Origin: Microcebus murinus
Taxonomy: Eukaryota; Chordata; Mammalia; Primates; Cheirogaleidae
Length of the DNA: 64,000 nt
NCBI RefSeq assembly: GCF_040939455.1
Contig: NC_134111.1
Coordinates: forward strand, 54,888,501 to 54,952,500
Direction: 5' to 3'
Notes under the pieces: generated by a model
The model's database searches: none
What the model saw: the letters and a program-made list of their open reading frames with translations, nothing else
What the model was told of the DNA's origin: nothing
Shown: piece by piece, positions 53,126 through 64,000 of the stretch
Numbering within the stretch: the stretch's first letter is position 1
Layout: every line of letters begins with the position of its first letter
Program-made: the position numbers and the translations under genes

Positions 53126-53399
53126 AAATGATAGAGCTATTTGCTCTAATGGTTAGAGACAATGAGGGCCAGTTTTGAGTTACTCAGGTGGCTCTGCAGG
53201 AAGGGAGGGCAGAGGTGGTACATTAGAGTCTCTTTCAGGAAAAGCACGGTGCTGGGTCGGTTTTCCGGTCCAGTAGAACCGCTCACTCCTGCTCCAAGGT
53301 ATCTGCCCCGGAAAGCGCCTCCAGGGGCCCAGGCCACACCCAAGGACACCACCCAGGATTCTAGCACAGCTCAGGGGCGCTTGTGGTTTGGCTCCTGAT

Positions 53400-53960
<561 letters not shown>

Positions 53961-54689
53961 CTGTGCTGCGGGGGGGCACAGGCGAGGTGGGAAAGGAGGT
54001 GACACGGGTGGGCAGAAGGCATCTTGGTCCCTGGAAGTAGGGACCCACCTCTCTTTCAAGAGGGAGTGTACGAGACCCTGAACACTCTCTGGAAAGGGGG
54101 CAGGATGATATGGTGGATTTTGGTCACTATTTGAGGGTAACAGATCTGAAGAACTCTCATTGGAAAAGGTTTTAAAGGGATTCTTTTTCCTGGGTTCTTA
54201 GTGCCAGGCATTCATTCTCTATCTTGAATGAATACTTTGGGGCTTGAGAGCTTGGATGGGTAGCAGGGGTTCTGTTGTGTTCCTCCGGATTGAGATTTAA
54301 GTTTGTGCTAGATGATTACAGGGATCTCTCTTAATTCGTGAAAGCCTAGTGTGGAGGGAACTGATGGTGCCATGCAAATAGGTGCTGATTGGTTTCTGTG
54401 GGTAGTTTCCGTTTGCTTACCGGCGTGGTCTTTGACTTGAAGGAGGAAACCACTGAGTAAGTAAAATGTAATAAACTACAAACATTAGTTAGTGATATAG
54501 GGTATGGGTGCTATAGGTACTGAGCTCTGTGTAACCAGAAGCTAAAAGTCTGTGGGTGAGGGATATAAGAGATCTTGACTTACAACTTTTCGAGGACATC
54601 TTAATCTCTGATGAAAGCTACTGAGAGAAGCTATTTTCATAGATGTGGCGTTGTCAGCGTGGATACACTGAGAATGAAGAAAGATGTTG

Positions 54690-54850
54690 CTACTGTTTAA
54701 TAGGTACTTACAGTGTGCCAGAGATTGTGCTAAATCCTTTATTTTTTACTTCTTCCCAAGCTATGGAGTAGGTGTAAGTTTTCTCCCATTTACAGGTGAA
54801 GAAATTTTTATAAAAGCATCTGCTGCATGCTTAGCAGCTATGCTGTGTGC
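54690..54850 (-). repeat. MIR fragment in AGPS intron 1
   Basis: GTACTTACAGTGTGCCAGAGATTGTGCTAAATCC ... CTATGGAGTAGGTGTAAGTTTTCTCCCATTTACAGGTGAAGAAA is the reverse-complement MIR 3' half. Confidence 0.6.
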
Positions 54851-55424
54851 AGCAGGTTAGAATTTGAAAGCTTGTCAACATTGACTTCAGGGCCAAGTTC
54901 TTAGGTTATGCTGCTTCTGATGAAGTAAGTTGTTAATTCAACGTACATGAGTTCTTACTCTACAACATACACACTATACTAGCAATACAGAGATTTAAAA
55001 ATGCAGTATTTACTCTTAGGGAACTAATAGCCTACTAGGTAAAGTTATTATATAGTGCGATCAAGAAGCTTAGCTGGTAACTGTAGCACCTGGTCACTTC
55101 CTAGTTTTGGGTATGTGTGTGTTAGGGCAAAGGCTTCTCAGAGTAAGGATTGTTTGAGTAAATACTGAAGTTTGTGTTGGTAATAGTCTGCCAAAAAGGA
55201 AAAGTGTTCTTGTCAAACAGTATGTTAATAGGTGAGGAAGTGAGAGACAGATTAGGAAACTGCTGGGAGCTAAGTTATGTGGCAGAAAAAGGTGAGAATG
55301 ACTGGGGATCAAGGCTAGAGAGGTGAGTCTTGTTTGCAGGACTTTATGTGGAGCAAAACATAATTAGATTTACCTTTTAGAAAGATCACACATTGGGAGC
55401 AAATTGAAGAAGGCCGAGCAGTTT

Positions 55425-55660
55425 AGCAATATAATGATTAGGAATATAAATGTGGGTTTGAATTTCTACACAATTTCAGCTGTATGATCTTGGGCAAGTC
55501 ACTTCTCTCAGAGCTTCAGTTCCCTCATTTATAAAAATGGGGACAATAATTTCTACTTGTCAGTGTTGCTGTAAAAATTGAAAAATATAAAGTTAAATGG
55601 TCAGTTGCTTAGTGTAATACCTGTTACATAAACTCTCAAAAAATGATAGCTACAATTTTT
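55425..55660 (+). repeat. MIR element in AGPS intron 1
   Basis: CAATATAATGATTAGGAATATAAATGTGGGTTTGAATTTC ... CAGCTGTATGATCTTGGGCAAGTCACTTCTCTCAGAGCTTCAGTTCCCTCATTTATAAAAATGGGGACAATAA is almost the full MIR. Confidence 0.8.
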
Positions 55661-56689
55661 ATTATGTGTAAAGACAGACTAATTAGGAGAATGCTATCCC
55701 AATGAGAAATGCTGGGATTCTGAACTAAAGCATAACATTGGGAGTAGGCAACCTATTTAAAACAATATGAGGAGGTAAATTTTTCAGAACTTGGTTACTG
55801 AGTGGTTGGGGGCATAAGAGGAATCAAGGATCACATCTTGTCCTCTGGCTTCACTTAATGTTATATTAGCTGTTGTTGGTTTTAGAACTTTTAACTTTTC
55901 TAAATGGCTTTATGTACATTTATGTCTATTAGTAAGCATTTGTGTGTGATTGTATGTTTACATTCAGGTTTATACTCTTAGAACTAAGTAGGGAGGGCAG
56001 GTTTTCCTTATGGTTGGATTTAGTGGTCTTGGTCTACTGAATTCAGAGAAAAAATAGTATGTTTGTAAGGCACACTGAGGTGATGGATGAGGCTTCCCAT
56101 GACTGAAGGTGCCCTGGGTGGCTGTTGCAAGGACTGAAGGCATCAATAGTTCAGGCATGACTGCTACCTATTTATGACAGAGGTTACAGCTGGTGGGAAG
56201 CTCTGGTCTTTGGTTCTGGCTGAGATGGCTTGTGGTAAAATCTAGTCCTGTACAAGTACGTTGAAGTTTAATCAAAGTATAAGGGAACACAAAACTTTAT
56301 TAGATGACATATCAAAAGTTTCCTCAGAGAGTAATCTACTTGATAGATTATTCATGGAGAACCCAGGTCTCTTTTCTATTTCCTGCTGCTTAGCTGGGCT
56401 TCAGGTTGCCAGCAACAGAACTAAGCCTAAAGCAAAGGCAAATGATGGAGCAAGAAATAATCAGAGTGGATGTCCAATAAAGTGTGAATATGACTGTGTG
56501 TCAGTTATTTTGGAATCATTTTTTGATTTGTGTGTTACTCCTTTCCTTTTGTTACATTGGATGATGGCATTGGTTGTAATTGTTTTATCTCATGGCTGTT
56601 ATACTTAATATCATCAATGGGTTTAGAGTAGTGACTTCTTGAAACTCCATGTATCATTCCTCTTACAGATTAGTCATGCATATGTTAAT

Positions 56690-57628
56690 TTACTTAACAT
56701 TTATAGGGTAGTTGATTTATGACAGGTACTGTCCTACGTACTGGAGGTAGGGATGAATAAATAGTCCTTGGCCCCAAAGAATTCACAATCTAGGAAGGGA
56801 GAGACACATTCCAGTACAGTTTGGTTAGAGTCATTGTAGTTACAGGTACACATGTAGCACAGAGGAAAGAAAGAGTGATATACTCTACCTAGGGAGCCAG
56901 GGGAAGCTTTCTGGAGAAGGTTTTAAAATGTGGATGATAGTTTGGCAGGTTGATTGGATGGTGAGAAGAGTTTATTCCAGGCAAAAGGAATGGCATATGG
57001 CAAAACAAGGAGGCATGAAAGTGAACATTTTATTTAGGTAACTAGACAATTCAGTTATTGGTAGAGGTGGGAGTAAAGTGAAAAGAGGAGGGCAGTGGCA
57101 GCCCATGGAGGCCTTTGGCCTATGAATCATCAGTCCATTCATTTAGTCACTCATGCAACATATAGCAGTGAACAACAACTCTATTCTTATGGAACTTATA
57201 TTCTAGCTGGAGCAGAGGCACTGAACAAACAATAATATTAGTATGTTAGGTGGTGATAAATGCAATAAAACATGAAGCAGGTGATAAAGAACCTCTGAAG
57301 GAATTGAACTGGGAAGAGACACAGTCAGATTGAGTTTGAGTTTGAGAGAAGTCACTTCAGCTGCAGTTTTAGGAATGGATTACAAAAGTGTAAGGATGCA
57401 CATAAGGAGATAAGTTAGGGAAAGGCTGTTGTAGCATGTGAGAAATAATTAAGGATTAAGCTAAGATGATGGCAATAAGAATAGGGAGGAAATTATGGGT
57501 TTGAGAGTTTTGGAAGGTATTGCATTAGGTGATACTTTAAAATTATGTATCTAAATTAATGCCATAAGAATTTGGAGAGTGAATGAAAATAGAATAGGAA
57601 TGACAGAATTCTGAGGAATGACATTTAA
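56690..57628 (-). repeat. LINE-2 segment (antisense) in AGPS intron 1
   Basis: GACAGGTACTGTCCTACGTACTGGAGGTAGGGATGAATAAATAGTCC ... AAAGAATTCACAATCTAGGAAGGGAGAG ... GGGGAAGCTTTCTGGAGAAGG ... TTCCAGGCAAAAGGAATGGCATATGGCAAAACAAGGAGGCATGAAAG ... ATTGAACTGGGAAGAGACACAGTCAGATTGAG follow the antisense L2 order. There may be two overlapping copies, since a second start occurs near 57140. Confidence 0.6.
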
Positions 57629-57643
57629 GAGTGCTGACCTGAT

Positions 57644-57978
57644 GGCTGGGCATGGTGGCTCATGCCTGTAATCCTAGCACTTTGGGAGGCCGAGCGGGAG
57701 GATTGCTTGAGCTCAGGAATTCGAGACCAGCCTGAGCAAGAGCAAGACCCCCGTCTCTATTATAAATAGAAAGAAATTAGCCAAACAACTAAAAATAGAA
57801 AAAATTAGCTGGGTGTGGTGACACGTGCCTATAGTCCCAGCTACTTGGGAGGCTGGGGCAGGAGGATTGCTTGAGCCCAGGAGTTTGAGGTTGCTGTGAG
57901 CTAGGCTGATGCCATGGCACTCTAGCCGGGGCAACAGAGTGAGACTGTGTCTCAAAAAATAAAAAAAAACAACAAAAA
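57644..57978 (+). mobile_element. Strepsirrhine-type Alu in AGPS intron 1
   Basis: GGCTGGGCATGGTGGCTCATGCC through CTCTGTCTATTATAAATAG-type middle to the A-tail. Target duplication AGAGTGCTGACCTGA at 57629 and 57979. Confidence 0.95.
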
Positions 57979-57992
57979 GAGTGCTGACCTGA

Positions 57993-58231
57993 GGCAGGAG
58001 GATTGCTTGAGCTCAGGACTTAGAGACCAGCCTGAGCAAAGAGCAAGACCCTGTCTCTATTAAAAATAGAAAAATTAGGTGGCCATTGTGGCATGGCCCC
58101 ATAGTCTCAAGCTACTTGGGAGGCTGAGGCAGGAGGATCACTAGAGCTAGAGTTTCAGGTTATGATGATGCCCCTGCACTCTATCTGGGGTGACTGAGCA
58201 AGACTGTCTCAAAAAAAAAGAAAATAAATAA
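57993..58231 (+). mobile_element. 5'-truncated Alu in tandem with the preceding one
   Basis: Begins GCAGGAGGATTGCTTGAGC (missing the first ~40 bases), right arm diverged, A-tail then AGTGCTGACC. That 3' flank repeats the sequence seen before both Alus, so two insertions used the same short site. Confidence 0.9.
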
Positions 58232-58241
58232 AAGTGCTGAC

Positions 58242-59075
58242 CATCCAAAACATGTTGCTTAGTTGTCACATGGTCTTCTATGAGTTGGTTCTAATTATTT
58301 CAATACAGGAACATATATTCTCATTATTTGAAGTTTCTGAGCAGAGTTTTGAGTGTGTTGGTTTACTTTTGGACTTCTTTTTTCTTTAAGTGCATGATAT
58401 TCCATGTATGATATCTTTTTACCCTTGCTTCTGAATGCAATTTTAAATTCTTAAAAATCATAGTAAATGGCAATTATGTATGTGACATATTTATGCCTTG
58501 GTTCGGATTGTTTTTTTCACTTTTTAAAAACTGTTGTAATGTTATGAAAAAGACAAGGAAAAAATATCCTTAGCGGACTTTTGGTCCTTCACACTGCTAA
58601 TAACCACTTTCCTAATTGTAACTTTGGCTCTGAACTCCTTGTGGTTTGCATTAGTTAGAACTGCTGTATGGCAGTTTTTACAGAGATTATAAACTCTTCT
58701 GGTTCAGGTCAAAGGAATACCTGGTTAAGAATGTCACTAATTAATTTACTTGCTTAGAATGTCATTTATGTATGCCATTAAAAAATAATGTATTATTTAA
58801 CATCTACTAGAAGTTTTAGTAGATATTTTCTAGAAGGAAAAAAGCTGAATTAACCTCTTCTAAATGTTTTCCAGGAGGGCATTCTGAATCCTGTAGGAGT
58901 TGATGCATTTCTGTAGCAAAGGTTATTTGCACAAGTGACCTGACTTTGGACTTCACATCTTTGGGCTTATTTTGGTAGTTATGTTGAATGAAATATTTAT
59001 CCTGCTTTGAGTTCCTAGTTAGGAATTCTAGTGATAGCAGTAATAGGAGTTTAAATTTGAGTAAGTCCTAAAGTA
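58242..59075. other. Unique intronic stretch
   Basis: AT-rich intronic sequence. No repeat or exon was recognised. Confidence 0.4.
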
Positions 59076-59079
59076 CTGT

Positions 59080-59290
59080 ACTAAAGCTTATGTATGTCAT
59101 CTCGTTTAATTCTCATAACAGCTCTGAAAACTAGGTGGTACTGTATAGTATATATGTTACAGGTGAAGAAAGAGAGTCTCAGAGAAGTTGATTTGTCTAA
59201 GGCCATATAACTATGAAATGAAGGAGATGGCATTTCAACCCTGTTCTTCCTTCAGAGCCCATATTCCTTCCTCTCTGCTGGATTACCATA
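59080..59290 (-). repeat. MIR element in AGPS intron 1
   Basis: CATCTCGTTTAATTCTCATAACAGCTCTGAAAACTAGGTGGTACTG ... TACAGGTGAAGAAAGAGAGTCTCAGAGAAG ... AAGGCCATATAACTATGAAATGAAGGAGATGGCATTTCAACCC is a nearly complete reverse MIR. Confidence 0.85.
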
Positions 59291-59299
59291 CTTGATGTT

Positions 59300-60920
59300 G
59301 TTCCCTGGGGAAAAATTATCTACTTACTATTCATCAAGTTGCTGTCTTTTTCATGCCAAGTTTCAAACCTTTGTGATTAAATAGATCGTGATCAAATACT
59401 TTGTCATGCAGTTAAGGCATTAGTTTATGTTGTACTTATTGAATAAATTATAAAACATATGATCCTGTCAAAATGAAATTTATAATTTAAGAAAATGTAA
59501 TGGATGGTTTAAAAAGTTAGGCTAGCTGCTTCCTTTTGTGAGTGAATTTTGCTATTTAACTTGTGAGAGAAGGCAGCGTTGGGAATAAAAGGGAATGAAG
59601 AGGAGGAATGTGAAAGACCTAAGATCAGAGGAGAAAGAAGAGGTCATGGAGGGTTTACTGCCTGGCTGTAAGCTAACTCTGTCTTTGGATGGTGAATGAA
59701 TAAGAAACCCTGAAGACTTATTATCTATGCTTATTTGGTATCATACTTCTATGGATGCATTTTAAGATGGACCAGACTTTCTCCAAATAGACTTCTTTAT
59801 GTCAAAAAGTTACTGTAGAGTCATCTCTTCTGCGGTCACTTAATAAAAATATCCAGACATAAATTAAATGACTTGTTTTTAGGATGCAGAGAAATGTCAG
59901 ATGACATACTTTATGGAACACTTTAAAAGCAAGTGCTAACAAATATTACTCCTTTTGGTTTTATTTCCTTATTATTGAGAAGATAACTTATGCTGTTAAT
60001 CAGGTTAGTATGTTAATTTCAGCCTTAAACTAAATCAGAGGATCCTGAGTAGATCTATCCTTTTGGCATAAGGGAGTATTTGCCCTCCACCCATTAGTAC
60101 TCTCTGTTGAATTGGAGGGGTAATATGTCATCATATCCCTGTCCCAACATCTGATTTCAGACACAGGATATGGACAGCTGGAGGTAAAAATGTCTGCTTT
60201 GTTACTGATAAAGCTGGTTGGAGATCATGGCTTAGATCTGGACTATATAATATTTACCCTGAATTAGATAGACTCTGTTACAGGCAGTACCACAGAAGTC
60301 CACCTCTGCAGAGCCAGCTCCAGTTAGCCTAACACATGCCACCAAAATACTAAAGAATAGCCACTCTGGTGGGTAGATTCTAAAGAGAGAAAGGGCTGAC
60401 CCCAGGTGCTTGGTGCCTTCTCTCAGAATTCTCTCACCAGCTAAATCACTCCCCCCTTGAGAAAGAGCAAGTATGTGAGGATTAGGGAGAGGCCAGAAGT
60501 CTGACTCCAATGAATTTTTTCCACATTGGAAAGTAAAATGCAGAGAACAGAGGTATTGCTTGAACTCTTTTGGAGCAACCAGGGGAAAGGACTGAAAGTT
60601 GATGTAGCTGGACAGTCTTTCACCTGCCTCATTAGCATGTGTTGTCTATCCCATTGCCTATGAATACATTACATAATTTCCTTGGTAGGAGTGTTAAGTA
60701 GGATCTGTCCTAATCAGCCTTTTAAGGCCTATTTCTTATTTCCAACTTATTCTAGCTACACGTTGGAATTGTTGCTATTTCAGGATCATGCCCTTCCCTT
60801 CTATTTCTTTGATATGTTAGTGTTTCCCAAAGTGTAATAACATTTACTAGCTTGATGGTTTTGAGATAATTTGGAAGTGGTACATGGATTAAAACCTTAT
60901 TTGAATAGTTATAAAATACT
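59300..60920. other. Unique intronic stretch
   Basis: No repeat or exon recognised. Minus-strand frames at 60232-60638 overlap each other without family features. Confidence 0.4.
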
Positions 60921-60929
60921 TCTCTACAT

Positions 60930-61430
60930 ATACTTTTTTGTTAAATTTTATTGAACTATGACATAATTTATTTCAAAAGCAAATGAACAAATCATAAATT
61001 TACAATTTAATTTTTGCAGAGTGAACACATCCATTTTATTGCATTTAGATTAAGAAATAGCATTACCAGTAGAGCACTAGAAGACCCCTTCATGCTCATT
61101 CCAGTGGCTTCTCCCACCAGGTTAACGGCTACCTTGGCTTCTAACACCATAGTTTAGATTTGCCTGTTTGAACTTTATATGAATGGAATCATACAGTGTG
61201 TACTTTTTTGTGTTTGGCTTTTTTCTGTCAGTTTTATGTTTGTTATACTCATTGATGTTGTATCTAGTTGTATTTTGTTCATCCTCATTGCTGAATAGTA
61301 TTCTGTTGGGTGGATGTATACCACAGTTTACCTGTTCTGTTATTGATGAACATTTAGATGATAGTTTTCTTTTGGTTTGAGTTATTATTTGTTTTAATAT
61401 GAAATGCATATCAAACTATTGTTTTTTCTC
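60930..61430. repeat. L1M-like segment
   Basis: ATTTTATTGAACTATGACATAATTTATTTC ... TATATGAATGGAATCATACAGTGTGTACTTTTTTGTGTTTGGCTTTTTTCTGTCAG ... CATTGCTGAATAGTATTCTGTTGGGTGGATGTATACCACAGTTTACC is a classic old L1M stretch; strand not assigned. The frames here are not genes. Confidence 0.65.
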
Positions 61431-62386
61431 ATTGTTTAAATTGGAAAATATAGGCAAAAGTTTAGTTATCATCTGAACTGAATAGCAAAATATCCTTTAT
61501 TAGAAATTTTGATTATTGGAATTTTATTAGAAAAACTTTAAAAAAAAATGTTATTAGATAGCTGAACTTTTTAATTGTTAACCGAGAATGAAAGTGGGCT
61601 AAATCATTTTTTTCCTTTTTCTTATTTTCTAGTGAAAAATACTATAATTAGAAATAGTCATGGTAGAAATTATGCTTATATCAGGATGCTTGCAATTTAT
61701 TACTAGTAGAGAAATAGTAATCTGACAATTAACCTGTGTGTGAACGGAGACTTAAAAGTAAAAATTTTCCATTTTAAGAATAAAGGAATGAAGTCTTTAT
61801 TGTCTTAATAAGGCTAAATCTAAATATTTCACTTAAAGATTATACAGTCCAGGGAAATGTAAAAATATTGAATGTGTACATCATGTATATCATGGGAGAA
61901 TACTGCCACCTTGTGTTTATGTGATGCTATTTTATGTCTCCATTTTCTTTTGTTACACCAACTAACACTTTGCTTTTTCACTGCTTGGTACTGTGGTCAG
62001 ATATGTAAATGTGTAAAACATTTGTTTTATTTTTTATGCTGTAAAATCAAGCCAACTTTTGTTTGGGGAGGAGATGGGGTGGGTCTTGTATTTTGAAAAC
62101 GTTAAATTTGTTGTAGTTAGCTTTAAGAATTGGTATGTCTGAGAGATTGTACTGGTTAATTGACTTCTGGAGTTAGTTGAGAATTGTATCCTTTTACTTG
62201 AATCTTACGGGAAGTTGGTGATTCTTCAATTATTCCTCATTTTAGTGTTTGTAGTGTTTTGCGGTTATTCTGAATGGCAGAATTCATTACACTGTAGAAG
62301 GTAGAGGGCATTTGGCTTCTGACAACCATGTTCCTTGATTTTCAAATGTTTTGCTTCAGGTCAAGTGCAGAAGAATGACTGCAATC

Positions 62387-62717
62387 CAGGTTGAGCATCC
62401 CTAGTTTGAAAATCCAAAATCTAGAATGCTTCAAAATCTGAAACTTTTTGAGAACTGACATGAGATAATGACACCTTAATTTCTGATGGTTCAATGTACA
62501 CACACTTTTTAAATGCACAAAATTATTAAAAATATTGTATAAAATTACCTTCAGGCTATGTGATAAAGTGTATATGAAACATAAATGAATTTCATGTTTA
62601 GACTTGAGTCCTATCCCTAAGGTATCTCATTATGTATATACAAATATTCCAAAATCTGAAAAAATTCAAAATACAATTCTGGTTCTAAGCATTTTGGATA
62701 AGGGATGGTCAACCTGT
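62387..62717. mobile_element. MER2-like pogo/Tigger non-autonomous transposon
   Basis: The ends CAGGTTGAGCATCCCT and AGGGATGGTCAACCTG form near-perfect terminal inverted repeats over 331 bp. The inside has the typical AATCCAAAATCTAGAATGCTTCAAAATCTGAAAC and ACAAATATTCCAAAATCTG blocks. No transposase is encoded. Confidence 0.85.
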
Positions 62718-63365
62718 AGTAACACGTAGTAGTGCTTTGAAAAATATTGATGTGGAAAAAGAATGGGTTCCTTTAAATCATTTTGGCTACCTGAACGTGT
62801 GACATATTTGCACTCTGAAGAGAAAGAATAACAAGACTGGGAATCAGCCTTTGGAAGCTCATGTCTAGCTTAACTGCAGGACCAGGGGTTCTTCTCTGAG
62901 CACAGTTTTTTTATCTGAAAAATGAGCAGCTACTGATCCTACAGATCATTTTAGCTTTTGAATTCTGTGACCATGTAGAACTTTACTCTAATTTTAAAAT
63001 GTTAATGTTAATGTAATCCCCTTCAATGTCCTTATACTCTTATATTCTCTATAAGAAATAATTTTATTTAATACAATTTAATGTAATCATATAGTTGGTC
63101 TTTAACTATCATAGTATATCTTAGTAATTTGAGGGGATGTATGTGTATAAAAGTTAAAAACCAGAAGCCTTCAAAATTTACCTACTTTTTATTTAACACA
63201 GGAGATACTTGAAGATATCAGAAGATTGGTGTGTGGTTAATCTAGATTTTAATTATAAACTATTTAAGCAACGTAACACTTTTGGGCACAGATGCATTCC
63301 ACATGCCTACATTCCACCTTCTAAGAGGACTCCAGAAGTTGGTATAAATATGATAGAGCCCATAA

Positions 63366-64000
63366 TGTTAGTGTAGGTAGGGAAATAAGACATGAGCAGA
63401 GGAACTGTGGAATGGGCAGTGTAAACAAAGGGGATGCTAAGTAAGAAAACATACTGTAACAATAACAAGATAAGGGTAATTGCAAGTGTCACAGAATGTT
63501 AGCTTAGGTAGGAAAGTGAGACATGAGTAGAGGAAATACAAAAACGGGCAGCATGAATAAAGGAGATGCTGAGTAACAATAACAAGATAAGGGTAACCAC
63601 AAGTGTCATAAGAAACATAACAGAAACAACACAGGGCACATTCTGGATGTTGTGATTTCCCCCCCATCCCTCCCCCCTGCCCCTCAGCGTGAGCTTTGGG
63701 TGCCAGGCCTAACCATGTAAGGTGAAAGACACCCCCACCCGATGGCAGGGAAGAGACAGCATCCCCATTGGTCAAGAAAAAAGGGAGAAGAGACATCATG
63801 AAAGGAGGTGAGGCCAAATGAGAGAAAAAGGTTTGGCACATATATCTCAGAGCCACTGTTTGTTTAAAAGTGTGCCCACTTCTACCCTTTTAGGAAAGTA
63901 CCATTGCTTACTAATAAACTTCTTTGCTCCCTGATTTAAACTTCTGTGTCCATTGCTTTCATTCTTCTATCACGAGGAGACAAGAACTGAGGTGTTCATA
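63366..64000 (+). repeat. Class I ERV-type LTR (open at window edge)
   Basis: LTR landmarks in order on the plus strand: TG start at about 63366, two ~120-bp direct repeats (63364-63492 and 63495-63609; both contain AATAACAAGATAAGGGTAA), a C-rich block (63659-63690), CCCATTGGTC, a TATATA element near 63840, AATAAA at 63913-63918 and a GT/CT-rich stretch that looks like the end of R/U5. Whether this is a solo LTR or the 5' LTR of a provirus is not visible. The minus-strand reading frame here is a by-product. Exact family not assigned. Confidence 0.75.

Overview
Organism. The window is nuclear DNA from a primate, most likely a strepsirrhine (lemur or galago group). The evidence is about twenty SINEs that are clearly 7SL-derived dimeric Alu elements. 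Most of them carry the strepsirrhine-type middle region (TTAATTGGCCAACTAATATATA between the two arms) and the 'GAGCTAGGCTGACGCCACGGCACTC' right-arm signature, which human AluS/AluY lack. No bacterial, plasmid or phage features are present. Layout. (1) Positions 1-53240 are intergenic DNA made of repeats and unique non-coding sequence. No multi-exon gene was recognised here. The notable items are: an LTR-like repeat split by a short mariner copy (240-1085); an ERVL-class LTR plus degraded pol (7100-8610); a 5'-truncated processed copy of the 3' end of SLC12A2/NKCC1 with about 3 kb of its 3'UTR and a short poly(A) (10138-13351), later hit by an Alu; a striking ~535-bp AT-cored palindrome (22333-22867); a processed HNRNPA1 copy on the minus strand whose 320-codon reading frame is completely open (CDS 27348-28310), with an Alu inserted in its 3'UTR; a full-span mariner (35001-36091) that splits a MER5-type hAT element; an MLT1 LTR (39510-40074); a Charlie-type hAT remnant (44000-44505); and an old truncated L1 (about 45545-48690). 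(2) Positions 53240-53960 are a CpG-rich promoter region containing exon 1 of AGPS (alkylglycerone-phosphate synthase) on the plus strand, with start codon at 53661, peroxisomal PTS2 signal and a consensus splice donor at 53912. (3) Positions 53912-64000 are the start of AGPS intron 1. It carries MIR/L2 remnants, a tandem Alu insertion site (57629-58241), a MER2-like pogo element (62387-62717) and, at the window edge, a class I ERV-type LTR with duplicated U3 repeats (63366-64000). How it works together. The only clear single-copy gene is AGPS, of which only the first exon is inside. From human synteny (recalled, not computed), the upstream DNA would be the NFE2L2-AGPS intergenic interval. All other protein-like sequence is retrocopy or transposon material. 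The best candidates for something functional or new are the intact HNRNPA1 retrogene, the AT-rich palindrome with its template-switch-like centre, and the possible in-frame upstream start of AGPS. I saw no CRISPR array, operon, tRNA or rRNA gene.
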